From: Flavonifractor porci
GTDB lineage: Bacteria; Bacillota; Clostridia; Oscillospirales; Oscillospiraceae
Direction: 5' to 3'
Length of the DNA stretch: 64,000 nucleotides
NCBI RefSeq assembly: GCF_037572415.1
Contig: NZ_JBBHLB010000018.1
Location: 9,416 to 73,415, forward strand
Shown one piece after another: positions 16,627-24,836 of this stretch; position 1 is the first letter of the stretch, and every line of letters begins with the position of its first letter. A model generated the notes under the pieces. That model made no database searches. It was not told where the DNA came from and saw nothing but the letters and a program-made list of their open reading frames with translations. Made by a program: the position numbers and the translations under genes.

Positions 16627-17301
16627 TCAGAGGGAGGAGTGCATCATCGTATTGATGGCCTCCTGATAGGAGAGCTGAATGTGCTCGGTGAGCAGCTGGC
16701 AGGCGGTCTCCTGCTGCTGCTGAAGGATGGCGTCCAGGATGGCGATATGCTCCTGATTGCTCACCTGATAGCGCATCGGTCGCCATGCGGTGATGCGGAT
16801 CAGGTTCAGATAGTCCACCAGACTGCGCATCAGCTGGGAGGCATACTGATTGTGCAGCGTATCCACCAGCTCCAGATGAAATTTATTATCCAGATCAATG
16901 AGGGGAGTAGCGGTCTGTCCGGCCTGACCTGCTTCATCGTCCTGGTGCTCCAGCAGCAAGGCACGCATATCGGTAGCCCACTGGAGATCCACCTGGTAGA
17001 AGCACTGCCGGAGAATCATGGGCTCCAGCAGAGAGCGGATCTCAAAAATATCGTGGATGCTCTTGGGGGTGGGGCGGGTGATCTCGATGCCTTTGCGGGG
17101 GTGGATTTGCACCAGATTGTCCTGAGCCAGCGCCAGAACAGCTTCCCGAACCGGTGTCCGGCCCAGCCCCAGAGATTCCTGAAGCTGAGACTCATTCACA
17201 AATTGGCCGGGAGCAAGGTCCTTTTGCAGGATCATGGACTTGATTTGATCGTATGCCAGCTTGGAAAGACTGGTCTCCCGTTTGGTATTGATGGGCGCCA
17301 T
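16627..17301 (-). CDS. GntR family (FadR subgroup) transcription regulator
   Basis: A 224-residue regulator. The N-terminal winged helix reads LSKLAYDQIKSMILQKDLAPGQFVNESQLQESLGLGRTPVREAVLAL; the C-terminal FCD domain is all helical with a likely metal/ligand site (D-x-x-x-H in DLDNKFHLELV, then NQEHIAILDAI). It diverges from the hexuronate operon and most likely represses it in response to a uronate or KDG derivative, like UxuR/ExuR in enterobacteria. The ATG at 17301 is chosen since GGAAGGAAG precedes it. Effector identity is inference. Confidence 0.88.
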   Translation of the reverse strand: MAPINTKRETSLSKLAYDQIKSMILQKDLAPGQFVNESQLQESLGLGRTPVREAVLALAQDNLVQIHPRKGIEITRPTPKSIHDIFEIRSLLEPMILRQCFYQVDLQWATDMRALLLEHQDDEAGQAGQTATPLIDLDNKFHLELVDTLHNQYASQLMRSLVDYLNLIRITAWRPMRYQVSNQEHIAILDAILQQQQETACQLLTEHIQLSYQEAINTMMHSSL

Positions 17302-17321
17302 AGGCAACTTCCTTCCGCAGC

Positions 17322-17376
17322 GACATATCAGAACCATCCGACTGATATATCAACTGTACATTCATGTAATATATCA
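17322..17376. promoter_or_regulatory. TGATATATCA operator sites near gntR
   Basis: The perfect palindrome TGATATATCA (17343-17352) is flanked by ACATATCA (17323-17330) and TAATATATCA (17367-17376). They sit just upstream of the regulator start and share the ATATCA core with sites before uxaC, so they are probable GntR operators for autoregulation. Confidence 0.55.
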
Positions 17377-17590
17377 TCCGCTTGCAGTATACCAGCCTTG
17401 GAAGGGTCCGTCAAGAGGTTGGGGAAATCGTTTTGAGTTAGGATAAGTTACATTATTTCGGGAAAAAGGGAGAGGAGATCTGGTCGATGATGGGCAATTT
17501 TAGGACATTTTTAGAACTCACTGTTGTCATATTATCACAAGAAGGGGAAAATGAAAATGAATTTCTTTGGCAGAATCGTCGGTTTATGGG
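17377..17590. other. regulatory gap between gntR and uxaC
   Basis: About 215 nt with no supported gene. The stretch is more A+T-rich than its neighbours. Apart from the operator and promoter words annotated on either side, I see no terminator, riboswitch or open frame here. Confidence 0.5.
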
Positions 17591-17661
17591 TTGACATGTC
17601 GAATAAACTGTGATATCTTCAAACCGTAAAATATATCAGCAATATATCAGCTGGATATCAG
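17591..17661 (+). promoter_or_regulatory. hexuronate operon promoter and operators
   Basis: TTGACA (17591-17596) and TATCTT (17614-17619) are 17 nt apart. Just downstream the word ATCAGC occurs three times, at 17635, 17646 and 17656 (ATATATCAGC, ATATATCAGC, GGATATCAGC), roughly one helical turn apart. They overlap the probable transcript start, the position where a GntR repressor would block initiation. Confidence 0.6.
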
Positions 17662-17689
17662 CCCGGACCGAGCTATGGGAGGGAAGGAT

Positions 17690-19129
17690 ATGAGCAGGGT
17701 GAAGCCCTTTTTGGACGAAGATTTTCTGCTGACCACTGATACAGCCAGGGCGCTGTACCACACAGTGGCGGAGCAGATGCCCATCCTGGATTATCACTGT
17801 CACGTCAGTCCCCAGGAAATTGCCGAAAACCGGATTTTTCACAATCTGACCCAGCTTTGGCTGGAAGGGGACCATTATAAATGGAGGTTGATGCGGGCCA
17901 ACGGGACGGAGGAACGACTGGTGACCGGTGATGCCGATCCCTTTGAAAAGTTCCAGGCCTGGGCTAACGCCCTGGAGCGCGCGCCGGGCAATCCGCTCTA
18001 TCATTGGAGCCACCTGGAACTGCGTCGCTACTTCCAGTATGACGGCCATCTGACCGGGGCCAGCGCCAAAGAGGTGTGGGACCACTGCTGTAAGGTGATC
18101 GGGGATGGGATGTCCGTCCGGGATATCCTGAAAAAATCCAATGTGACCCTGCTGTGTACCACCGACGACCCGGCGGACAGCCTGGAGTGGCACGCTAAAA
18201 TGGCCGCCGATCCCACCCTGGAGACCCGTGTGCTGCCCGCCTTCCGGCCCGATCAGGCGGTGAACCTGGAGAAGTCGGAGTTTGCCGCCTACTTGGAGCG
18301 GCTGGGCCAGACGGCCGATGTGAAGATCGACGGCTGGGACAGCCTGCTGGGGGCGCTGGAGAATCGGATGGACTTCTTCCATACCAACGGCTGCCGGGTG
18401 GCCGACCACGGACTGGACAACATCTGCTATCGGCCCGCTGGCACGGAAGAACTGGACGCCATCCTGAAACGGCGGCTGGCCGGGGAAGAGGTGACCGGGG
18501 AAGAGAAGTGGAAGTACAAGACGGCCCTGCTCCTCTTCTTTGGCCGGGGCTACGCCAAACGGGCGTGGGCCATGCAGCTTCACTTCGCCGCCCAGCGCAA
18601 CAACAATATTAAGATGTACCGGCTTCTGGGGCCGGATACCGGATATGACAGCATCGGGCCGGGGGTAAACCTGCCCGATCTGGCCGCCTTCCTCAGCACC
18701 CTGGAGGAGGGGGGGGCCCTGCCCAAGACCATCCTCTATTCTCTGGCCCCCAACGACAACGCGGGGCTCATCACCCTGATGGGCTGCTTCCAGGGACCGG
18801 GTGTGGCCGGGAAGATGCAGCACGGCGCGGCCTGGTGGTTCAACGACAATAAGGGCGGCATGGAGGCCCAGATGAAGGCCCTGGCGGCCAACGGCCTGCT
18901 GGGGAACTTTGTGGGGATGCTTACCGATTCCCGCAGCTTCCTCTCCTATACCCGGCACGAATACTTCCGGCGCATCCTGTGTGAGCTGCTGGGCGGCTGG
19001 GTAGAGAGCGGACAGTTGCCCGACGACCGGGCGGCACTGGAGGGCATGACGGCCGACATCTGTTACCGCAACAGCATTCGTTATTTTGGCTTGGAACAGT
19101 ATCATTTACGGGGGGCGGAGAAGCTATGA
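17690..19129 (+). CDS. uxaC: uronate (glucuronate/galacturonate) isomerase
   Basis: A 479-residue uronate isomerase of the amidohydrolase fold. It has the N-terminal metal motif LDYHCHVSPQEIAENRIF and the family sequence around GDPADSLEWH and LTDSRSFLSYTRHEYFRR. It converts D-glucuronate to fructuronate and D-galacturonate to tagaturonate, the entry step for both branches encoded downstream. Start is ATG at 17690 (GGGAGGGAAGG upstream), not the ATG at 17675. Its stop overlaps the next gene (ATGA). Confidence 0.95.
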   Translation: MSRVKPFLDEDFLLTTDTARALYHTVAEQMPILDYHCHVSPQEIAENRIFHNLTQLWLEGDHYKWRLMRANGTEERLVTGDADPFEKFQAWANALERAPGNPLYHWSHLELRRYFQYDGHLTGASAKEVWDHCCKVIGDGMSVRDILKKSNVTLLCTTDDPADSLEWHAKMAADPTLETRVLPAFRPDQAVNLEKSEFAAYLERLGQTADVKIDGWDSLLGALENRMDFFHTNGCRVADHGLDNICYRPAGTEELDAILKRRLAGEEVTGEEKWKYKTALLLFFGRGYAKRAWAMQLHFAAQRNNNIKMYRLLGPDTGYDSIGPGVNLPDLAAFLSTLEEGGALPKTILYSLAPNDNAGLITLMGCFQGPGVAGKMQHGAAWWFNDNKGGMEAQMKALAANGLLGNFVGMLTDSRSFLSYTRHEYFRRILCELLGGWVESGQLPDDRAALEGMTADICYRNSIRYFGLEQYHLRGAEKL

Positions 19130-19857
19130 GTATGATCAGCGTCAAGGGGTTGAAGAAGAGTTTCAAGAACCATGAGGTGCTCAAGGGCATCGACATTGAG
19201 ATCCAGCCCGGTGAGGTGGTGGCCATCGTAGGACCCTCCGGCTGCGGCAAGTCCACCTTCCTGCGCTGCCTCAACCTGCTGGAGAAGCCCTCCGGCGGAC
19301 AGATCCTCTACCACGACGTGGATCTGGTCAGCGCCGATGCCAAGACGGCCACCAAGGTCCTGCTCGGTATGGGCATGGTGTTCCAGCAGTTCAACCTGTT
19401 TCCCCACCTGACGGTGCTGGACAACATCATGCTGGCCCCCACCATGGTCAAGGGACAGGACAAGCAGACCAGCCGGGAGCAGGCCATGGCGCTGCTCAAG
19501 ACCGTGGGCCTGGAGGACAAGAAGGACGCCTACCCCAACCAGCTCTCCGGCGGTCAGCAGCAGCGCATCGCCATTGCCCGGGCTCTGGCCATGAAGCCGG
19601 AGGTCATGCTCTTCGACGAGCCCACCTCCGCTCTGGACCCTGAGATGGTAGGCGAGGTGCTGGACGTGATGAAGAAGCTGGCGGCGGAGGGTATGACCAT
19701 GCTGGTGGTCACCCACGAGATGGGCTTTGCCCGTGAGGCCGCCGACCGTGTCATCTTCATTGACGGGGGCTACATCGTGGAGGACAGCGAGCCCGAGGAG
19801 TTCTTCAGCCACCCCAAAAATAAGCGGCTTCAGGAGTTCTTAAGCAAAATGCTCTGA
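19126..19857 (+). CDS. polar amino acid-type ABC transporter ATPase
   Basis: A 243-residue ATPase of the GlnQ/HisP type: Walker A GPSGCGKST (about residue 35), FQQFNLFPHLTVLDN, signature LSGGQQQRIAIARAL, Walker B VMLFDEPTSALDPE and THEMGFAREAADRV. It should energise import with the binding protein at 23179 and the permease at 24146, which lie 3.3 kb downstream in the same operon. The family normally carries amino acids; the position inside a uronate operon suggests a uronate-related or acidic ligand, which is inference. Confidence 0.92.
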   Translation: MSMISVKGLKKSFKNHEVLKGIDIEIQPGEVVAIVGPSGCGKSTFLRCLNLLEKPSGGQILYHDVDLVSADAKTATKVLLGMGMVFQQFNLFPHLTVLDNIMLAPTMVKGQDKQTSREQAMALLKTVGLEDKKDAYPNQLSGGQQQRIAIARALAMKPEVMLFDEPTSALDPEMVGEVLDVMKKLAAEGMTMLVVTHEMGFAREAADRVIFIDGGYIVEDSEPEEFFSHPKNKRLQEFLSKML

Positions 19858-19886
19858 TCTTCATTATATTAAGGAGGAAACGAACC

Positions 19887-20639
19887 ATGTCTCAGATCAA
19901 GGTAGCTCGTTACAGTGATGTGAAGTACGACTTTGTCAACGGCTTTGCCAAGGTGCCGGTGCTGGAAGGGGAGTTTGATCAGGCCCACTTCGCCCACTGT
20001 GCCCTGCAGCCCGGCTGCTCCGTGACCCCTGACATCTACTCTGTGAAGGAGCACAATCAGCTGTTCATCTTCACCAAGGGTAAGGGCTATGTGACCACCC
20101 CCCGTCAGGCCTGGAACATTGTGGAGCCCGGTGTGTTCGTCCCTGAATTTGATACCGAGCACTTCACCATCACCTGCTCCGCCGACAGCAAGCAGCCTCT
20201 GGAGTACCTGCACATCATCACCGAGCTGAGCGACTACGACAAGACTTGTCTGGTGGAGTCCCGCATGGTGCTGCCCCGGTTCCGCGGCATCTCTCAGGGC
20301 TGGACCTACGACGAGGACTTTAAGGATAACGACGTCACCACCTCCATTATGCTGCTGGAGCACCGCAACCTGGGCCGTCTGTCCATGGGCTGCGTCCGGG
20401 GCAAGGGCCCGGTGGAGATCGGGCAGCATATCCACAACGAACTGGCCCAGTGGTATTTCCCCCTGCCCGGCTCCGAGTTTATCTACACCGCCGGCGGGGA
20501 AGAGGTCAAGATGACCGGCGGCGACCTGTCCTTCACCCCCACCGGCTTCTGGCACGGCAGCAAGGTGGAAGCGGACAAGACCTGCGACTACATCTGGTTC
20601 GAGATGTGCATCGACGGCTATCCCGGCGAGATCAAGTAA
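19887..20639 (+). CDS. tandem cupin (bicupin) protein, copy 1
   Basis: A 250-residue protein with two cupin halves. The N-terminal half has SVKEHNQLFIFTKGKGYVTTPRQ; the C-terminal half has IGQHIHNELAQWYFPLPG and PTGFWHGS, with histidines and a glutamate placed like a cupin metal site. It is paralogous to the next gene, sharing long identical stretches (ITELSDYDKTCL, HRNLGRLSMG, GYPGEIK). Function is not known. Its place between uxaC and two TIM-barrel isomerases suggests isomerisation or epimerisation of an unusual uronate. AAGGAGG precedes the ATG. Confidence 0.75.
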   Translation: MSQIKVARYSDVKYDFVNGFAKVPVLEGEFDQAHFAHCALQPGCSVTPDIYSVKEHNQLFIFTKGKGYVTTPRQAWNIVEPGVFVPEFDTEHFTITCSADSKQPLEYLHIITELSDYDKTCLVESRMVLPRFRGISQGWTYDEDFKDNDVTTSIMLLEHRNLGRLSMGCVRGKGPVEIGQHIHNELAQWYFPLPGSEFIYTAGGEEVKMTGGDLSFTPTGFWHGSKVEADKTCDYIWFEMCIDGYPGEIK

Positions 20640-20689
20640 GATATTCATCCACTACACATGATCTATTTTAATGAAAAGGGGAATGTACC

Positions 20690-21439
20690 ATGGCTCTGGT
20701 TCAGATTTCGAGAGGCGCTGAGGTCAAGCACAACTATGTGGACGGCGTGTCCCGGGTGCCCATCCTGGAGGGCGCTTACCATGACGCGACGGTGGAGCGC
20801 ATCTCCATCCAGCCCGGCGCCGACCTGACCCCGGAGATCTTCTCCCGTCAGGAGCACAATCAGGTGTTTCTCATCACCGCCGGCAAGGGCTACATCGTCA
20901 CCCCCCGCCGGGTGTTCAACATCACCGAGGTCTCCGTGTTCGTGCCTGACTTCGACAAGGAGCAGTTTACCTTCCACTGCGCCGCCGACGCCAAGGAAAA
21001 TATGGAGATCGTCCATTTCGTCACCGAGCTGAGCGACTACGACAAGACCTGCCTGAAGGAGTCCCACCTGACTCTGCCCCGGTTCCGGGGGGTGTCCCAG
21101 GCCTGGCATTACAAGGAGGACTTCACCGGCGCCGACATCCAGCAGATGATGCTCATCGAGCACCGTAACCTGGGCCGCCTGTCCATGGGCGCCAACTTCG
21201 GCACCGGCCCCAACTACATCGGCCAGCACATCCACAACGAGCTGGAGCAGTGGTACATCATGCTGCCCGGCGCTTCCTTCACCTACACCGCCGAGGACGA
21301 GAAGATCCATGTGGTGGGCGGCGACGTGACCTACACCCCCCATGGCTCTCACCACGGCAGCGAGTGCGCCGAGGGCGAGAAGTTCGCCTATGTGTGGTTC
21401 GAGCTGTGTGAGAACGGCTATCCCGGCGAGATCAAGTAA
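20690..21439 (+). CDS. tandem cupin (bicupin) protein, copy 2
   Basis: A 249-residue paralogue of the preceding gene, arisen by tandem duplication; roughly half the positions agree by eye over the full length. Both cupin halves are kept: RQEHNQVFLITAGKGYIVTPRR, then YIGQHIHNELEQWYIMLPG and HGSHHGS. The C-terminal metal-site residues are conserved, while the region around residue 220 differs, so the two may act on different ligands or pair up. AAGGGG lies upstream of the ATG. Function not known. Confidence 0.75.
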   Translation: MALVQISRGAEVKHNYVDGVSRVPILEGAYHDATVERISIQPGADLTPEIFSRQEHNQVFLITAGKGYIVTPRRVFNITEVSVFVPDFDKEQFTFHCAADAKENMEIVHFVTELSDYDKTCLKESHLTLPRFRGVSQAWHYKEDFTGADIQQMMLIEHRNLGRLSMGANFGTGPNYIGQHIHNELEQWYIMLPGASFTYTAEDEKIHVVGGDVTYTPHGSHHGSECAEGEKFAYVWFELCENGYPGEIK

Positions 21440-21441
21440 GT

Positions 21442-22284
21442 ATGACACACAACTGGGGGCTGCTGGGTTCCAACAGCACCTACAGCCATATGCCCCTGGA
21501 GGACTGCCTGGACGACCTGGCGGAGCTTGGGCTGACAGCCCTGGACTTCGTACCCCAGGCTCCTCATTTCTGGTGCAGCCATGCTGAGATGGGGGATGCC
21601 GCCGCCCTCCGGCGAATGCTGGAGGAGAGAGGCCTGCGGGCCGCGGTGGTTACTCCGCCTCCCTATCGCTATTCCATCACCGCCCCGGCGGGGATGCAGC
21701 GGCAGGCCACTCTGGACTATTACCGACGCTGTATTCTGCTGGCGGCCTCCCTGGGGGGCGACCGGGTGGTGCTGGGGGCGGAGGGGGCCTGCTGGGACCT
21801 GGAACGGGACAGGCTGCTGGACCAGGCGGCGGAGTTGCTTACCCGGCTGTGTCCCACGGCGGCGGCAGCCGGAGTGAAGCTGCTGCTCATGCCGGTGCTG
21901 GGTCCAGACGCCCCTCTGGCTGCCCAGTCCCCCGTGCTGGGACCAGCGGAGGAGATCCTGGGCATGATCCGCCGGGTGGACAGCCCCTGGCTGGGGGCCT
22001 GCCTGGATACCAACGCCATGAGCGTGTGGGGAGACGATATCCCCGGCTGGTTTGCCCGGCTGGGAACCTGCACCGATCTGGTTCGGCTGTGCGACGGCAA
22101 TTATCACGGCTGGCGGGCCTGGGGGGAGGGATGCCTGCCCATGGGCCGCTATCTGGAACAGCTGGAGGCGGCAGGTTACCGGGGAGAACTCTCTCTGCTG
22201 CTGCCCGGCGAGCGCTATGTGGACAGGCCCGGTTACCCGCTGCGGCAGACGCTGGCGGCGCTGAGAACAGGGGGGAGGACATGA
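21442..22284 (+). CDS. sugar phosphate isomerase/epimerase-type TIM barrel, copy 1
   Basis: A 280-residue protein of the xylose isomerase-like/AP endonuclease 2 TIM-barrel superfamily: LEDCLDDLAELGLTALDFVPQAPHFW, LGGDRVVLGAEGACW, and GACLDTNAMSVWGDD as metal-ligand strands. The usual final glutamate strand is replaced by ELSLLLPGERY. It starts 2 nt after the second bicupin and overlaps the next, related gene (ATGA). Substrate unknown; a keto-uronate or related sugar acid is likely from the context. Confidence 0.75.
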   Translation: MTHNWGLLGSNSTYSHMPLEDCLDDLAELGLTALDFVPQAPHFWCSHAEMGDAAALRRMLEERGLRAAVVTPPPYRYSITAPAGMQRQATLDYYRRCILLAASLGGDRVVLGAEGACWDLERDRLLDQAAELLTRLCPTAAAAGVKLLLMPVLGPDAPLAAQSPVLGPAEEILGMIRRVDSPWLGACLDTNAMSVWGDDIPGWFARLGTCTDLVRLCDGNYHGWRAWGEGCLPMGRYLEQLEAAGYRGELSLLLPGERYVDRPGYPLRQTLAALRTGGRT

Positions 22285-23117
22285 AGGGTATCCGACGCGA
22301 CCAGCTGGTGAACATGAACCAGCACTACCGCCGGTTCTCTCTGGACTACTTCCTGGATTGTCAGCAGAAACTGGGCTTTCACCAGATCGAGCTGTGGTGC
22401 GGGGCTTCCCACTTCTGGCTGGACCACACCGGCTATGACGACGTATCGGTGCTGAAAGGCAGGCTGAAGGACCACAGTGTGCGGGTGGTATCCATAACCG
22501 CCCCCAGCATGGCCTATCAGTACCAGTACGCCGCCCAGGCCAGGGATCAGCTGGAATACTCCTTTCGTTACTTCTCCAACGCCATCCATCTGGCCGCTGA
22601 ACTGGGGGCCGACCGAGTGGTGGTCAACTCTGGCTGGGGTTACCTGGGGGAGGACTCGGACACCATGTGGAACCGGTGCCGGGATCACCTCTGCCGTCTG
22701 TGCAGGGTGGCCCAATCCCTGGGGGTGAAGCTGGTGATGGAATCCCTGCGGGACGACGAGAGCAACCTGGTCTACAACCTGGAGCGAGCTGTGCGGATGT
22801 ACCGGGAGGTAGATCATCCCAGCCTGAAAATGATGGTGGACAACATTGCCACCGGGGCGGCGGGGGAGAGCTTGGAGGATTGGTTCCAGGCCTTCGGTCA
22901 GGATTTGATCCATATGCACTTTCTGGACGGCGACCCCTGGCTCCACAACATCTGGGGAGACGGCAACACCTCCTTATCCCAACAGATTCAAACCATGAAC
23001 CAATGGAACTATACCGGCTATCTGGTGCAGGAGGTGGCGGATGAGCACTATTTCTCCGACCCCTTCGAGGCAGACCGGAAAAACCTCCGGGTACTGGAGC
23101 GGTTCCTGGAGGCATGA
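22281..23117 (+). CDS. sugar phosphate isomerase/epimerase-type TIM barrel, copy 2
   Basis: A 278-residue TIM-barrel protein related to the previous one, with likely metal ligands in the strands IELWCGASHFW, KLVMESLRDDESN, KMMVDNIATG, HMHFLDG and YLVQEVADEHY. These fit the E/D/H/E set of the xylose isomerase-like superfamily. The frame is open far upstream, but the true start is the ATG at 22281 behind GGGGGAGGAC, overlapping the previous stop. It may act together with copy 1 or the bicupins in processing a uronate variant. Confidence 0.75.
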   Translation: MKGIRRDQLVNMNQHYRRFSLDYFLDCQQKLGFHQIELWCGASHFWLDHTGYDDVSVLKGRLKDHSVRVVSITAPSMAYQYQYAAQARDQLEYSFRYFSNAIHLAAELGADRVVVNSGWGYLGEDSDTMWNRCRDHLCRLCRVAQSLGVKLVMESLRDDESNLVYNLERAVRMYREVDHPSLKMMVDNIATGAAGESLEDWFQAFGQDLIHMHFLDGDPWLHNIWGDGNTSLSQQIQTMNQWNYTGYLVQEVADEHYFSDPFEADRKNLRVLERFLEA

Positions 23118-23178
23118 GCGTTATTTCCCGATGCGCCCCATCGGTAAATAAAATCAAATGTAAGGAAAGGTGAACATC

Positions 23179-24075
23179 ATGAAGCTGAAAAGATTGATCC
23201 CCTCGGTCCTCTCTCTTGCACTGGTCGTTTCCCTGGCCGCCTGCGGCGGCAACGGCGGCAGCGCCAACACCCCCGCTCAGAATGAGACTACCCCTGCTCA
23301 GGGCGAGACTACCCCGGCTCAGACCGAGGGCGACGGCTCCCTGCAGCGTGTCCTGGACGCCGGCAAGCTGGTCATCGGCGCCGAGGGCAACTGGATCCCC
23401 TATGTGTACAACGAGGACGGCACCGGCGAGCTCACCGGCTTCGAGGTGGAAGTAGCCAAGGAAGTGGCCTCCCGCATGGGCGTGGAAGCTGAGTTCCAGA
23501 TCTCCGACAGCTGGGACCCCGTTATGGCCGGTCTGGACGCGGGCCGCTGGGACATCGTCATCTGCGGCGTGAACCCCAAGCCCGAGCGTCAGGAAAAGTA
23601 TGCCTGCTCCATCGCCTACGCTGAGAACCCCTTCTGCCTGGTGGTCAACGGCGACAACACCGAGATCACTTCCTTCGATGATCTGAGCGGCAAGCTGTGC
23701 GCCAACTCTCCCTCTTCTGTGGCTGGCCAGATTGCCACTGAGTATGGTGCCACCACCGCCGACACCGACCTGACCGGCGCTATGGAGATGCTGAATACCG
23801 GCCGTGCCGACGCCCACATCAACAACGTGGCCGCCGTGGACGAGTATATGCAGAGCCGCCCCGACGTGAACGTGAAGATCATTGACACCTACGAGCCCAA
23901 GGAGGGCGAGGAGTATATGATCCAGTCCTCCGCCATGTGCCGCAAGGAGGATCAGGACCTGTGCAATAAGGTTTCCGAGATTCTCCAGGAGATGATTGAC
24001 GACGGAACCCTGTACGACCTGACTGTTGAGTACTTTGGCCAGGCTGTGGCTGACAGCACCAGCATCTATCAGTAA
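23179..24075 (+). CDS. amino acid-type ABC transporter binding lipoprotein
   Basis: A 298-residue extracellular solute-binding protein of family 3. Signal MKLKRLIPSVLSLALVVSLAACGGN gives a lipoprotein. A linker with repeated ETTPAQ follows. The mature part has the family signature GELTGFEVEVAKEVASRMG, DAGRWDIVICGVNPKPERQEKYACSIAY and a hinge GRADAHINNVAAVDEYM. It captures the ligand for the permease that follows. ATG at 23179 is chosen; the GTG at 23170 lies too near the ribosome site. Ligand unknown. Confidence 0.9.
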   Translation: MKLKRLIPSVLSLALVVSLAACGGNGGSANTPAQNETTPAQGETTPAQTEGDGSLQRVLDAGKLVIGAEGNWIPYVYNEDGTGELTGFEVEVAKEVASRMGVEAEFQISDSWDPVMAGLDAGRWDIVICGVNPKPERQEKYACSIAYAENPFCLVVNGDNTEITSFDDLSGKLCANSPSSVAGQIATEYGATTADTDLTGAMEMLNTGRADAHINNVAAVDEYMQSRPDVNVKIIDTYEPKEGEEYMIQSSAMCRKEDQDLCNKVSEILQEMIDDGTLYDLTVEYFGQAVADSTSIYQ

Positions 24076-24087
24076 CATTAAGCAATG

Positions 24088-24121
24088 GACCGGGGCGCCC
24101 CCTCAGGGCGGCGCCCCGGTC
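24088..24121 (+). other. intercistronic hairpin after the binding-protein gene
   Basis: GACCGGGGCGCC pairs with GGCGCCCCGGTC across a short loop. It is followed by AGATAAAAAAGG, not a T tract, so it is more likely an RNA-stabilising stem that keeps the binding protein in excess than a terminator. Confidence 0.55.
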
Positions 24122-24145
24122 AGATAAAAAAGGAGGCGGGCTGCG

Positions 24146-24817
24146 ATGAAGCTACTTGAGCTGTTTATCAGTTCCTTCTGGCCCATGTTCAAAGCTGGAC
24201 TTACAATTTCCGTGCCGCTGATGTTGGTATCCTTTGCCCTGGGCCTGGTGTTGGCTTTTGCGCTGGCCCTCATGCGGATGTCCAACTTCAAGCCCTTCAA
24301 GGGTATTGCCTGGTTCATCGTCTGGGTCATCCGCGGCACGCCTCTGCTGACTCAGATCTATGTGATCTTTTTCGGCCTGCCGGCGCTGGGTATTGTGCTG
24401 GCTCCCATTCCCTCGGCCATCCTGGCCCTGACCATCAGCCAGGGCGCCTACAACTCCGAAGTGATCCGCGCTGCTTTGGGCTCCATCCCCAAGGGCCAGT
24501 TTGAGGCCTGCCGGGCTCTGGGCCTGAACAAAATACAGACCATGCGGAAGGTCATCGTTCCTCAGGCCGCCCTGGTGGCGGTACCCTCCCTGGGCAACTC
24601 CTTTATCAGCCTGCTGAAGGATACCTCCCTGGTGTCCACCATCACCGTGGCCGAGATTATGATGACGGCCAAGACCATCAATGCCACCGCCTTTGAGCCC
24701 CTGCTGCTCTATGTGGAGGCCGGCGTGGTGTACCTGATCTTCAGCACCGTCCTGACGCAGCTGCAGGGAATGCTGGAGAAGAAGCTGGGCAAGCATCTGG
24801 TTGATTCCAGAGCCTGA
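24146..24817 (+). CDS. amino acid-type ABC transporter permease
   Basis: A 223-residue permease of the His/Glu/Gln/Arg type with about five membrane helices and the EAA loop EACRALGLNKIQTMRKVIVPQA. It completes the importer with the ATPase at 19126 and the binding protein upstream. As only one permease gene is present, it would act as a homodimer. AGGAGGCGGGC lies upstream of the ATG. Confidence 0.92.
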   Translation: MKLLELFISSFWPMFKAGLTISVPLMLVSFALGLVLAFALALMRMSNFKPFKGIAWFIVWVIRGTPLLTQIYVIFFGLPALGIVLAPIPSAILALTISQGAYNSEVIRAALGSIPKGQFEACRALGLNKIQTMRKVIVPQAALVAVPSLGNSFISLLKDTSLVSTITVAEIMMTAKTINATAFEPLLLYVEAGVVYLIFSTVLTQLQGMLEKKLGKHLVDSRA

Positions 24818-24836
24818 ATAAGAGAGGCAATGACTC

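Noticed and set aside
17636..19105. Long minus-strand frame of 489 codons over uxaC
   Set aside because: A shadow produced by GC-rich codon bias of uxaC; low-complexity His/Gly/Gln-rich product, no ribosome site. The same holds for long antisense frames at 220-1626, 24840-26435, 26439-28319, 29231-30727, 30634-32433 and 43398-45494.
19887..21439. Bicupins as KdgF or KduI (unsaturated uronate processing)
   Set aside because: KdgF is a single ~110-residue cupin, and KduI has a different sequence signature; size and motifs do not fit, so no name was given.
21849..22280. Upstream extension of the second TIM-barrel gene
   Set aside because: This stretch overlaps copy 1 in another frame and reads as low-complexity Gly/Arg; the ATG at 22281 with its ribosome site is the real start.
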